Shown: piece by piece, positions 45,490 to 57,204 of the stretch
Layout of the letters: each line of letters opens with the position of its first letter
How positions within the stretch are numbered: position 1 is the first letter of the stretch
NCBI RefSeq assembly: GCF_003086295.3
Contig: NC_092038.1
Span: forward strand, 100,843,837-100,907,836
Direction of reading: 5' to 3'
Length of the DNA: 64,000 nt
Source of the DNA: Arachis hypogaea
Taxonomy: Eukaryota; Streptophyta; Magnoliopsida; Fabales; Fabaceae
Program-made: the position numbers and the translations under genes
The notes under the pieces: model-generated
Databases searched by the model: none
Seen by the model: only the letters and a program-made list of their open reading frames with translations
Told to the model about the DNA's origin: nothing

Positions 45490-45800
45490 AAACTCATTAT
45501 CAACCTAGTGAATTGAACATCCGATATATTCATTATTCACATTGTTTAATATTTTCATTGTTTACTTATACTTTTTCATTTGCTAGGTAAACAATGACTT
45601 TCTTAAATAACATGAACAATGGACCCTAAAATTGGCCCAATTCAAATAAAACATACTACATTCCAATTTACTCACCTAAATCTTAATATTAGAATAATCA
45701 TCCGCACACTTTGTGAATTGAACATCCGATATATTCATTGTTCATATTGTTTAATATTTTTATTGTCTACCTATACTTTTTCATTAACTATTATTGATGA
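45490..45800. repeat. Dispersed repeat with internal duplication, related to 8325-8560
   Basis: TGAATTGAACATCCGATATAT occurs twice (near 45518 and 45714), each followed by TTCAT(T/A)..CACATTG/CATATTG TTTAATATTTT. The stretch between (ACCTAAATCTTAATATTA) is shared with 8325-8560. It lies just 3' of GAT1. Confidence 0.6.
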
Positions 45801-45919
45801 ACAGTTAAGATTTCGAGGTGCGGACCCCTTACTATATAACACCCATCACTTGAATCAATCATAAGGCTCCAGCGATGATCGAATTAAGCTACGTAGTTGC
45901 TTACTATACATAAGTTAAT

Positions 45920-48900
45920 TTAATCGACAATATCGCCGCCAAAGAGCTTGAATTTGTTGGCATCAAGTACCAATATCCTTATAGAAGAGAATGCACCCAT
46001 GATTCCAGCACCAGTAAAGACAACTATGATTGAGATGTTGATCCAATAAGTTAACGATGAATTGGAGGGCTTGTGGGTTATGTTGTACATAAGCATAGGC
46101 AGAACGAAATCCAGAGGAATGAAGCCTAAAGCACCAACCACAGCGTTGATGTCCCCGAAAAATGGTAGCATGGCCGCCATAAATCCGCAGAATATCATGT
46201 AAATGGTTCGAAGAATTATGCGCGGAATGAGGTTTCTTTTGGAAAACATTCCCTGCTTGGCATCTGCTGAATTCTTCTCAATTATCTCATATGCAACTTG
46301 AGAATACACCTGTGATTGATGATGATATTCACATCATTCTATTATTATTATATTCTAATATATATAACAAAGAAGGTAGGAAGGAAGGAAATGGTGGATT
46401 TAATTAATTACGAGGCCAATGGCAAAGAGCTGAAGAAGCACAAAGACGACGGCGAGGCCGAGGAGCCAAGTGGGAGCGAGAGAAGGACCGTCATCTGGAA
46501 GAAGGCTCTTCAAGATGTTAGAATTGGACTTGTTTCCGAATACCCAATATCCAGAAACTGCAGCAGAATAAAATGTGACGCATATTACGGCATAACACAT
46601 GATGAGCCCTTTTACCATCTTCCCTGTGGCAGGGGGTGCTACAGTTGCCTGCATTCATTCATTCATTCGTATCATTCATAACCACACTATTATGCTTATT
46701 AAATAATTTGATTCCATTACTTGTATTTCTGGGAGTATGCCATTCCCAAATATTGCTGCAATAATGGAGATGGAAGTGAAGGCGTTGAAGACCCTATCAG
46801 ACTTGTTGGCTTCTAGGGAATAGTCCCTTGAAGGTGCGTTTTTTGAGGTACCTGCAGCAAAGCAAAGCAAACTAATTACACATTGCATTGCATCATATAG
46901 TTACGGTAATAGTAAGAAAAGTCTACGGCCAGCAACTTTAATGAATATTTGACGGTTATAAATCACAAAAGTTGCTGTCCCCTATCACTTTTCGTAATAG
47001 TAATAGTAATACCTGCATGAATACAGGCACCAACGACGAGGAAGGTGTAGGCCAGGCTTAGAAACAGAGAACACAAATTGATGTGTCGCAGCGAATGGAA
47101 TGTGGGAAGCTGAGATAATACTATCATCACCACTGTCACCATTGCTATAAAATCATACAGCTTTAGGCTTCCGTGGGGTGAAAGATTCGAGTACATGATC
47201 TTCAATAAACGTAACATTATTACTTCACCAATTTAATATCCTTACTTTGAACAAGATTGTAGCTAGCTAGCTCGCTGTTTTGCAGTAGTTATCAATTCAA
47301 TTGCCTTAATAAAGTAAATTTATTAGCTCTCTTAATAAATTTATTAGTCAGGGTTGGTTGATAGATCAGCAAGCTGATTCACCTCCCTCCTCTTGATAAC
47401 CGTAGCCTAATAATTCGGGGAATGCTAGTAATGGGAATGACTATAGGTTCTTTATAAACATATTTTGAATTGATAACTTTAAAGCATCTCCAACTAAGAA
47501 CTCTTTCAAATCTTAGTTTATAGCTTGTCATGAGAAATAATTTCACTTAAATTTTGCGAGGTAAACAATAAATGAGGACTAAAGTCTAGCTAATGCTAAG
47601 GAGACAAAAACAATAGTCAGAACTTGCATTATTTAGCATTTATGTATTAATTGTCGCAACAATTAATAAATATTAAATAAGGTAAGTTATGGTTATTTTT
47701 GGCTAATTTTGTTTGGTTTCCAAATATTTTCAAAAGTCTAAAGTTTATTTATCTTTTTAATAAGATTAACTTTAATCTCTATTATGGTGCTACCTAAATA
47801 AATCAACATAGCTATAGTAGTTAATTTGGATTTTGTAATAATATTGTTAAATTTTTTAAATTAAAAAATAATTCACAATTAAAAATTAGTAATATACAAA
47901 AATAAGTTTAATAACTCCATAATTAATAATAATAATAACAAAAATACATCATTCAAATTTTAATTAATTAACAACATTACTTAATATAAAAAAATACAAA
48001 TAAATATTAAAATTTGAGATAAATTTTAATTTTGGATTTATTTTTTAAATATCAATCAAAATATGAATAAAATTTTGTTGAGAAAAAAATTAGAACGAAG
48101 TTGTAAAAATTGAAGTGAGTATAAGTGTATAACTAATATTTAGGGCAAGACACTATAATAAACCAAGGAGAAGAAAATTTTACACAAATCAACCAAATAG
48201 AAAATTGATTCATGAATCTACCAACACACATTATTATATAGTTCGAATCAATATGTTTCGAACTAGAATTTCATGTAATTCGAATCAATATGATTCGAAT
48301 TACTCACACATGCAGACACACCATAATTCGAATCAAGCTGATTCGAATTACACCCATAATAATTCGAATCATCTTGATTCGAATTACACTCACACACGCT
48401 GCACATGGTAATTCGAATTGGCCAGATTCGAATTACTAATGATTTAATTTTGCCCATTATTTTATTAAAAAATTAATAATTGATTAAAAAATTAATAATT
48501 AAAAAATTTTAAAAAATATATTTTTATTTTATGCATTAAAAAAAAGTTAACAAAATATTTAATTACGAGACTTCTTTAAAATATTAATGAGCTATTAATT
48601 CGAATTTCATACACTACTCTTTTGCCCATTTTTAATAGCTCATGAAATTTTTTTAATAAATTTATTTAAATTATACCACAAAAAAATATTTTATTCTATA
48701 CAAAATAATTTTAAAAAATGGCTTAAAAATGTTAGGGTTACTATAAAAATTTATAATGTCCTAATGACTTGGGACATTAAAGAAATACTCTACATAGTCA
48801 ATAATAATTTAAAAATTAAAAAAATATAGTTATAACCAGTATTTACATAAATTACTAGAATATTACAAACTTTTATAGTACTCCTTATATTTTTTAAGCC

Positions 48901-51900
48901 ATTTTTTAAAAATTATTTTGCATATAAAATTGCTAAAAATGGCTTAAAATGGCTTAAAATGCTCTTTATTCTATGCAAAATAATTTAAAAAAAATAGCTT
49001 AAAAAATGTTAGGAGTACTATAAAAAGTTTGTAATATTCTAGTAGTTTAGGTATATACTAGTTATAACTGTATTTTTATTTTTAAATTATTATTGACTAT
49101 GTAGAGTATTTTTTTAATGTCCCAAGTCATTAGGATATTACAAATTTTTATAGTGCTCCTAACATCTTTTAAGCTATTTTTTTAAATTATTTTGTATAGA
49201 ATAAAATATTTTTTGTGGTATAATTTAAATAAATTTATTAAAAAAATTTTCATGAACTATTAAAAATGGACAAAAGAGTATTGTATGAAATTCGAATTGA
49301 TAGCTCATTAATATTTTAAAGAAGTCTCATAATTAAATATTTTGTTAGCTTTTTTTTAATGCATAAAATAAAATATATTTTTTTAATTTTTTAATTATTA
49401 ATTTTTTTAATAAAAGAATGGTAAAATTAAATCATGAGTAATTCGAATCTGGCCAATTCGAATTATTATGTGCAGCGTGTGTGAGTGTAATTCGAATCAA
49501 CTTGATTCGAATTACTGTGTGTCTGCATGTGTGAGTAATTCGAATCATATTGATTCGAATTACATGAAATTCTAGTTCGAAACATATTGATTCGAACTAT
49601 ATAATAATGTGCGGATTCATGAACCAATTTTTTATTTGGTTGATTTGTGTAAAATTTTCTTCTCCTTGACTTATTATAGTGTTTTGCCCTAATATTTATG
49701 GAGAATAATAAAATTTACTATTATTAAAATATCTACTATTTCTACTTTTAATTTATTTAAATATTTCTTTAAATGCACAATGACACTTAACCTCAGTTTA
49801 TTTTTCATTCGAAGTTCTTTTTCAGAGAAATTCTCTTACTCCATCAATTTATTACACCATAGACCCCAAATATTATTCCTCTAATGCATAAAACAAATTC
49901 CAATTCCACTTATGTCAGTACTTTATTGTATTTTTCTATCCTTGTGATGCTCTTAACATGTGTGATATAAAAGACATATCAGCTAAATACAGTGTGTATT
50001 TGGATTGGTATTTGTTAAATTAAAGTTTGAATAAAAGTGATTTTATAAAATTAATTTTAAATAAAAATGAATTTATATCGATATGATTTATATTTAATAA
50101 TTTTATATTAAAATTAATATTGATAAAATAAATATTATTTGAATAATATTTATAAAAATTATTTTTCAATAAATAATTATTAAAAAAAATATTATATTAA
50201 ATTATAATATTATTTTTTATGTATATTTTATTTTTTGGATATTTCTTTTAGTATGTTTTTAATATAATTTTTTAATATTTTTAATATTCTTTTTGGTTAT
50301 AATTTTTTATTATTATTATTTATAATTAATTTTTTTATTTAATTTACTTTACCTAATGAAATTAATAAATTATATTATAAAAATATAATATCAAACAAAG
50401 AAATTAACAAAAAATAAAAATAATAAATAATAAAAAAGAGCTCATATAAAAAAATAATAAAAATTTTATAAATAAAACAATATTATGTATAAAAAATAAA
50501 ATTGATAAAAAATATAAATATTTAGAATTAATGGCTGAACGCCAATTAGTAAGACAAAAAACTAAAAATTATTATTTCTTCTAAACGTAGTTATAGGTAT
50601 AAAATCAATTCTACGTTTATAAATAAAAAAATAACCAAATTAAAAATTGAAATTTTAAAAAAGTTTAAATATATTTTTTTCCTTTCAAAAACAAAAACAA
50701 ACACACCCGTAATAATCACTTAATACAATATATATCCAATCTCATCTATAATTTTCTCAAAGAAGCATCTTACTTAATAAGCTAACTGGATTTGCTGAAA
50801 AAAAAATTCTCTAAAATAATAATGATAATGAAACAATATTTTAATTATTTTTAAATTTATAATATTTATTATTTATAAATTTATTATTTTAATTTAAAAA
50901 CAATTAATGGTGTATTTTTTTTTAAAGTGACAATATAACTTTACATTTGTTAAATGAGCAATGCTAGGGGGCAGCAATTTTTGTGATTGTTAGCCATCAA
51001 CTAGCCATCAATGATGATTTGATGGTGTGAGATTGGTATGAGATTTCATCCAATGGCTCACTTTCCTCTGCTGGTTACATGCTGGCCAAAATTCAATAAA
51101 ACTGCTGGTCCCCTAGACTTTTTCTTGTTAAATTTAGCCTCTTCGTTTTCATCTCATCTAATCGGCTGCCTTGCTTGCCGCCAAAAGTTCGGCTTTTCGG
51201 CTTAACTCACACGGTAGAAATTAGAAAAGAATACATATAATTAATTACAAAAATATTATTTATACACTAAAATCAATCATATTTATATATATAATTTAAT
51301 TTATTTTTAATATATATTTTATATTTAAATATATATTTTATATTAATTGCTAACTTTGATAATTAATTTTGATGTATACGTAGCATAACTTAATTAATTA
51401 ATAACGTGATATTTTATACTAAAATTAACTATCAAAATTAGACACAATATAAATATATATTAAAATATAAATACATATTTAAAATAAATTAAATTACACA
51501 TATATTTATATATAAATATATTAATAATTAATTTTAATGTAAAAATAACATTTTTGATACTTCTATATTGCCATTTTCATTTGTCTTAGCTCTCAAATGT
51601 CTTATCCCCATTGAATAAGAATGAATGATAGAACACGTCACGAAACGACGTTAATTACTTAAAGTGTAAAACCATTTTTCCACGGCAAAACCGAACTTCG
51701 GATGATATTCAAATGGAAAGTTTTGATTGATTATGTTTTTAAAGATTTAGTTATCATTTGTTCTTAAAATACATAATAAAATTATTCATAAAAATATAAA
51801 ATTTAAATTTTAATATATTTTTATATATTTATTAAAATAAAATATTTAAATTTTTTATTATTAATAATTTTAATTTATATTCTTAAAATATATATTAGTT

Positions 51901-53128
51901 AAATTTTTTTCTTAAAAAATATCATTAATACATTAAAAAATTTAATCTTTCTCGTTTATTTCTTAATTAATATTTTTAAAAAAATATTAAATTTATAAAA
52001 TAATACTACGTAGAGTACGAGTATAAATTAATGGAGATATATACGAGTTATTCACTAGGACACAAGTCTATTATACTTTCTTTTATCCTTTCTCACTCAA
52101 TGACATAAAAATAAAAAAAAAAGGAATGTAAAAAGAGAAGAACGTAGCATTGTTAGAAATATTGGCAATAATATAAGCAGAAAAGTAATAATAATTAGGC
52201 AAACCTTAAGACATTCGCCAGCAAGCAAAATTGCCCCCACACCAACTCCAGTGTTGATTGCTGTTTGAATAAAGATTACAAAATAGAACATCCATCCCGA
52301 ACCTGCCACAAACCAAAGCAACCAAGAAAATGTTATCAAAATAAGAAAGAAAAAGAAATGTTATGACCAACTGAATACAACTTATGTAAAATAAGTTCTA
52401 CACTATGCAGTAACGATAATAAAAAAGATGCGTCTAAGAATTAAACAAAAATATTTAAATATTTCTTTTATTTATTTATTTATTTGTTTTGTTTTGTTTT
52501 GTTTTTTTTTTTTTTTTTTTTGAGTTAGATTGATACAACTTAACGAGAGATTTGTTGCAAAAATAGTGTGGAAGAATATCTAAGGATCATTGAAAAATGG
52601 CCAAATTTACGGCTCAAACAATAGTTTTATGGCATCGGTTATGAAAGTCAACGAAGCAGGGAATGTGGCTATAAGCAACATTGACACGTGGCAGATATAT
52701 ATGGCAGTGCTGCATAGTAAGCATGGTGAAATTACCAAAGACGTCGGCGGCGAGTTCGCGGAAACGGATATGGCGACGGCCTGATTTGTCGCAGTGATCG
52801 AGCACTCTGGACATGAGGAAGTAAGAGTAGAAGGTGACTAGGCCCATCACGGTGAGGCACAAGAACCCAAGGCCCCATCCCAGCCCCCTGAATGCGTACG
52901 GCAGCGTGAGTATTGTTGGCCCCACTATCGCCGTCGTTAGATGAAACCCCGCATGCCACCATTCACCTACATATACATCATTTTCTCTTGATTGTTATCA
53001 TGCTGCAGGATCATATCATTGAAAACCAAAATTTGTTGATTACCTTTGGACTCGAGGACGAAGGCGGCTCCGGCGTCGTCCTCGTTGCGGCTCTCCGGGG
53101 AGATGTCCCCTTTAGGTGGTTCTGCCAT
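45920..53128 (-). CDS. GAT1: GABA transporter 1-like amino-acid/H+ symporter, seven exons
   Basis: Coding exons: 53044-53128, 52736-52966, 52205-52302, 47013-47199, 46721-46851, 46412-46648, 45920-46309. Every intron has GT..AG ends and the phases join without a break, giving 452 residues (the Arabidopsis GAT1 family is about this size). The product belongs to the amino acid/auxin permease family (Aa_trans). GAT1-type features are [20 protein letters not shown] and [14 protein letters not shown] near the N-terminal end, [80 protein letters not shown] and [20 protein letters not shown]. The C-terminal end is [11 protein letters not shown]. It has about ten to eleven hydrophobic spans and no signal peptide, and is expected at the plasma membrane importing GABA with protons. 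Intron 3 (47200-52204) is 5.0 kb because of transposon insertions. The frame is intact. Orthology to GAT1 is by motif recognition, not by tree. Confidence 0.95.
47200..48133. other. GAT1 intron 3, 3' portion (gene orientation), AT-rich
   Basis: Intronic AT-rich sequence without recognised elements, apart from low-complexity AATAATAATAACA-type runs. Confidence 0.5.
48143..49689. mobile_element. Foldback Mutator-like element in GAT1 intron 3
   Basis: Nearly the whole 1547 bp is an inverted repeat. The left arm starts GGGCAAGACACTATAATAA and the right arm, as complement, GGGCAAAACACTATAATAA; pairing can be followed to the centre near 48915 with few mismatches. A perfect 9-bp target duplication TAATATTTA flanks it (48134-48142, 49690-49698), as in Mutator-like elements. 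Each arm carries five TTCGAA-centred units (48241-48437 and 49440-49610). There is no coding capacity. If transcribed with GAT1, the intron would fold into a hairpin of about 750 bp. Confidence 0.93.
48241..48438. repeat. AATTCGAATCA..TGATTCGAATT palindromic units, left arm
   Basis: Units lie at 48241-48263 (degenerate), 48276-48302, 48324-48350, 48360-48386 and about 48410-48437, each a palindrome of two TTCGAA cores with 3-5 spacer bases, separated by ACACA-rich linkers. A mirror set lies at 49440-49610. Short open frames with NSNQxDSNY repeats arise from these units. Confidence 0.9.
49699..50946. other. GAT1 intron 3, AT-rich middle
   Basis: Very AT-rich, A- and T-run-dominated sequence. 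No element ends were recognised. Confidence 0.45.
50956..51124. mobile_element. Mutator-like MITE, 169 bp, in GAT1 intron 3
   Basis: The ends are GAGCAATGCTAGGGGGCAGCA and, as reverse complement of the right end, GAAAAAGTCTAGGGGACCAG. A perfect 9-bp target duplication TTGTTAAAT flanks it (50947-50955, 51125-51133). The interior is non-coding. Confidence 0.85.
51240..51555. repeat. AT-rich dispersed repeat, two inverted copies
   Basis: TTTATACACTAAAATCAATCA and a mirror ATTAATTTTAATGTAAAAATA bound a block with TTTAATTTATTTTTAATATATA and its complement. It is the same family as 5325-5520 and lies within GAT1 intron 3. Confidence 0.45.
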
Positions 53129-53160
53129 GGTTGGTTGTGTCTTGTGGATTGCGGGGATAT

Positions 53161-53171
53161 CTATTTATATA
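53161..53171 (-). promoter_or_regulatory. Possible TATA box of GAT1
   Basis: TATATAAATAG on the minus strand, with its downstream edge 33 bp from the ATG at 53128. If used, the 5' untranslated region would be only a few bases long, so a further-upstream promoter or a 5' untranslated exon is also possible. Confidence 0.4.
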
Positions 53172-54184
53172 TGGTAATGGAAATTGGCAATTGCAAAATA
53201 CTAATAATAATATTAGTAAAAGACAAGAGAGGAGAGACTAGGAGAGTGGAGTGGTGGGACAGGGAGGGGCGAATAGGCAAGGGGGAAAGGGGCAGAGAGC
53301 TTTCACATTTACACATTTAGGATTTGGCATTTTCTGAACATACGGATATGTATAATTCATGTATGTTCACACTTGAAAGTTTTCCTTAATCTATAAGACT
53401 AAGAAGGAGAGGCAGTGCATGCGCGGATACATCGACTTTTACCATTTAAGTCGAAGCAAAGCAAATCATTAACTCTAGAGGAGGCAGTTGAGGGAGGAAG
53501 AGGGAGAGTATTAGCATCATGAGGGAAATCTAATGTGTAGGCTGGTTTAGTAAAATTTTTACAATCCTGCTAGCTAGACCATTGAATATCTAAATAAGGT
53601 GAATAGTAGACTGATTAAAAAAAAAGTAAATATTCTCTTTGATTTCTGACAATTATCTTTTATAATGAGATTTTTTAAAAAAAATACCTAATTTAGTCTT
53701 TAATTTTTTTTAGACTGATTAGTTCCTGTGAAAAAAATATCAATATTAACTTTTTTTGGCATAAGAGTTAATCAGTCATATAAAAATAAATCTTAGGAGT
53801 TGGGTTGGTATTTTCTTTTGTCAAGGACCTCGTTATCTTTTGAGGTAATTGTCAGGGACTGTTTTGGATTTTTTTCAAAAAAAAAAACACTCCAATTCAA
53901 GAAAAACTTTTTAATCCTACCATTGAAAATTTCAATCATTTTCTTTTTTTAATCCTAATTACACTCCCTTTTAATTCAAATCCCCTCGTTAATGTCACTA
54001 TCTCTCGCAGTTACCAATTTCGAGTACTGTATTAAGAACAAACATCCCATTTGTATGAAGAAAAAAATGTTCATTTACATTAAGAATAAACATCTCATTT
54101 GCATGAAAAATAAATATCCATATATTTATATAAAACTTCCGCTGCATACCTCTTCACAGCATCAATCTGCGCATACAACATGTT
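53172..54184. other. GAT1 upstream region, no gene seen
   Basis: The first 250 bp are G/A-rich on the plus strand (GAGGAGAGACTAGGAGAGTG). It then turns AT-rich, with a stretch at 53685-53880 (AATTTAGTCTTTAATTTT, ACTGATTAGTTCCTGTG, GTCAGGGACTGTTTTGG) that reads like a common dispersed repeat. No coding is supported. Confidence 0.4.
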
Positions 54185-55619
54185 ACTGTATGTAGAACCT
54201 ATGCACAATTACTCAAGACGGGGTGAATTGAGTATTGCAACAATAATGAATCTTTTTGCGAAAGTTAAAGACAATATACAAAAGTGTTATTGTACTAGTA
54301 TTTTTCCAAGAGCTTAACTCAATTGCTAAGCATTTATAAGGAGCTTTTACTTTCCAATAGACACCAACTCAAATAAATTGATCAAGCTTTTCACCAATCG
54401 GACTTAAGCTACTCCTTAAGTACTTACGAAGCTACTTTTCGATCACAATTTATTTGCTCAAAGGTAAAAGACAATAATATTGAAGAGATGAGTTTGGAGA
54501 GATGCAAACGCTATTTAGAGTGGTTCGGCACAATCCTTGTCCTACGTCCACTTTCTTTCTCAATCACAATTGAGAAGTTCCACTATTGCCAAGCTTCAAG
54601 GTGCTCGCGCAAAACCTTTTACAATCCGAGTCCTTAGTTTCTAACACCTCACGGTATATGATCACCACTCGTATACTAACCCACTCCACTTAGAGATACC
54701 TTCTCTAAGATTTGCCTTGAGTACTTAGTATACCTCTTTGGTATCCTCACCGACTATAGTGTTTATAACTCTTGACTCAACCTTGGAGATCACACTCCAA
54801 TTTACAAAGTGTACAAGAAAACAATTCTCAAAGAATTGTTGAGATGAAATGAGTACTCTCTAGAAGAGTGTATGATTACAAGTTTAGCACTATTGAACCA
54901 ATTGATATTGCTCTCTCAAATTGTGTATTATAATACCTTAAAAAATGTGTAGAATGAAAGAATATGAATAAGATAGTTTGAAAATACTCAAGTATATGAA
55001 ATAAGGCTTCAATCCATCTATTTATAGACTCCCCAAACCTTAGAAACGTTGGGGAGTTAATGGGATGGAGCCTTTTTGTCAAAACTAGCCGTTTTTTTAT
55101 GTTTTTGAATCATTTGCATCGATGCATAACACTTTGCATCGATGCAAATGTGTCTTTGAAGCTGAAATTTGAATTTTCAGCTAGGTTGCATCGATGCAAA
55201 CATCTTTGCATCGATGCAACAAGTCGTTGCATGCTTTGCATCGATGCAAGATGAGTGTGCATCGATGCAAACCTTAAAGAATGGCTTAAAATCACTTCAA
55301 AATACTTAGGATTGATCTCAAACTTGTTGGAGTCAATTCCTATGCTTTTGTACCTTTGAAAACAAGTTTTAAACCATTTGGCTAGCATCGAATTGCAAGA
55401 TGTGCATCAAAACATTTTGTGAGTGTGTGTTGAGAGATTTAGCAATTGGTTCTTAACAAGAAGTTACCTAAGTCCTAAGACACTATACTTGTCTTCAAAT
55501 GTTGTGGACTTGAGTTTCTTGTTGTTTTTGTGTTGCTTTCAACTCTTCATTCCTCAACGTTGAATGTTGGTTGATCTTTCAACATGCTTGTTCATTCAAG
55601 TTATTTGTTGGTTTGTCTT
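54185..55619. mobile_element. LTR-like remnant cut by the second Athila-like element
   Basis: Starts near TGTATGTAGAACC and AAGACGGGGTGAATTGAG, a phrase resembling plant copia-type LTR or leader sequence (from memory, weak). It is non-coding throughout, with six TTGCATCGATGCAA palindromes at 55113-55272. The other end should continue beyond the second element, outside the window. Lineage is unproven. Confidence 0.45.
55113..55272. repeat. Six TTGCATCGATGCAA palindromes
   Basis: TGCATCGATGCA cores lie near 55115, 55135, 55188, 55207, 55237 and 55258. Most are extended to TTTGCATCGATGCAA, a perfect palindrome over 14 bp. Spacers are unrelated in sequence and 6-40 bp long. Confidence 0.93.
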
Positions 55620-57166
55620 TGGTGCACGAATTTGTGATTCGCACAACTAACCAGCAAGTGCACTGGGTCGTCCAAGTAATACCTTACGTGAGTAAGGGTC
55701 GATCCCACGGAGATTATTGGTTTGAAGCAATCAATGTTTATTTTATTAATCTTAGTCAGGAGGCCAATAAGGTTAATTGGATTTAATTGTAAGAAGTCAA
55801 GGTATTTAAAATTATTAGAAAAATAATAGAGAATAATAGCGTTACTTGTTGTGCAGTAATGAGAAATATGTTGGAGTTTTGGAGATGCTTTGTCCTCTGA
55901 ATTTCTGCAATGTAATATTTAACTCAATTGTTTGTAAAGCACGTCTACGGCAAGCTGTATGTAGGGCGTCACCATTGTCAGTGGCTACTTCCCATCCTCT
56001 CAGTGAAAACGTTCCTATGCTCTGTCACAGCACGGCTAATCATCTGTTGGTTCTCAATCAGGTTGGAATAGAATCCATTGATTCTTTTGCGTCTGTCACT
56101 GACGCCCAGCCTTCAGGAGTTTGAAGCTCGTCACAGTCATTCAATCCCAGAATCCTACTCGGAATACCACAGACAAGGTTTAGACTTTCCGGATTCTCAT
56201 GAATGCCGCCATCAATTCTAGCTTATACCGCGGAGATTCTGATTAAGGAATCTAAGAGAAGTTCATTCAGTCTGATGTAGAACGGAGGTGTTTGTCAGGC
56301 ACACGTTCATGGATTGAAGGAGGTGATGAGTGTCACGGATCATCACCTCTTTCACAATTAAGCGCGAAAAAACATCTTAGATCGGACCATACACACGTTT
56401 GAGTGAAATAGAAACAATTGCATTAATTCATCAAGACGCTGCAGAGCTCCTCACCCCCAACAATGGAGTTTAGAGACTCATGCCGTCACAAAGTATGTAA
56501 TTCAGATCTGAAAATGTCATGAGGTACAAGATAAGTCTCTAAAAGTTGTTTTTATAGTAAACTCGTAACCTAGGTTTACAGAAAATGAATAAACTAAGAT
56601 ATTTGGTGCAGAAATCCACTTCTAGGGCCCACTTGGTGTGTGCTGGGGCTGAGACTAAAGCTATCCACGAGTAGAGGCCTTTCTTGGCGTTAAACTCCAG
56701 GTTATGACGTGTTTTGGGCGTTCAACTCCGGATCATGACGTTTTTCTGGCGTTTAACTCCAGACAGCAGCATGAACTTGGCGTTCAACGCCAAGTTACGT
56801 CGTCTATCTTCGCGCAAGGTATGGACTATTATATATTGCTGGAAAGCCCTGGATGTCTACTTTCCAACGCCGTTGAGAGCGCGCCAATTGGACTCCTGTA
56901 GCTCCAAAAAATCCATTTCGAGTGCAGGGAGGTCAGGATCCAACAGCATCAGAAGTCCTTTTTCAGCCTAACTCAGATTTTTGCTCAACTCCCTCAATTT
57001 CAGCCAGAAAATACCTGAAATCACAGAAAAATACACACACTCATAGTAAAGTCCAGAAATATGATTTTTGCCTAAAAACTAATATTATTCTACTAAAAAC
57101 TAACTGAAACATGCTAAAATCTACATGAAATTACCCCCAAAAAGCGTATAAAATAACCGCTCATCA
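55620..57166 (-). repeat. 3' LTR of the second Athila-like element (1547 bp)
   Basis: Plus-strand ends TGGTGCACGAATTTGTGATT and CCGCTCATCA. It shares hairpin CCTTAC-GTGA-GTAAGG at 55682-55697, 62 bp from its end. It contains CTTGGCGTTCAACGCCAAG at 56776-56794 and is the same family as the solo LTR at 26366-27978. Confidence 0.93.
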
Positions 57167-57184
57167 CAACACCAAACTTAAACT

Positions 57185-57204
57185 GTTGCTTGTCCTCAAG
57201 CAAC
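57185..57204. repeat. Hairpin GTTGCTTG-TCCT-CAAGCAAC next to the 3' LTR
   Basis: Identical to the hairpin at 32434-32453 and at the same distance (18 bp) from the LTR. CAACACCAAACTTAAACT precedes both. Confidence 0.9.

Noticed and set aside
46316..46681. Plus-strand frame of 121 codons
   Set aside because: It is antisense to GAT1 exon 6 and its introns; the minus strand holds the spliced gene.
48205..48457. Small frames with NSNQxDSNY repeats
   Set aside because: Produced by TTCGAA palindromes of the foldback element.
52732..53320. Other frames overlapping GAT1 exons 1 and 2
   Set aside because: Shadow frames of GC-rich exons; the GAT1 reading with GT..AG junctions accounts for the region.
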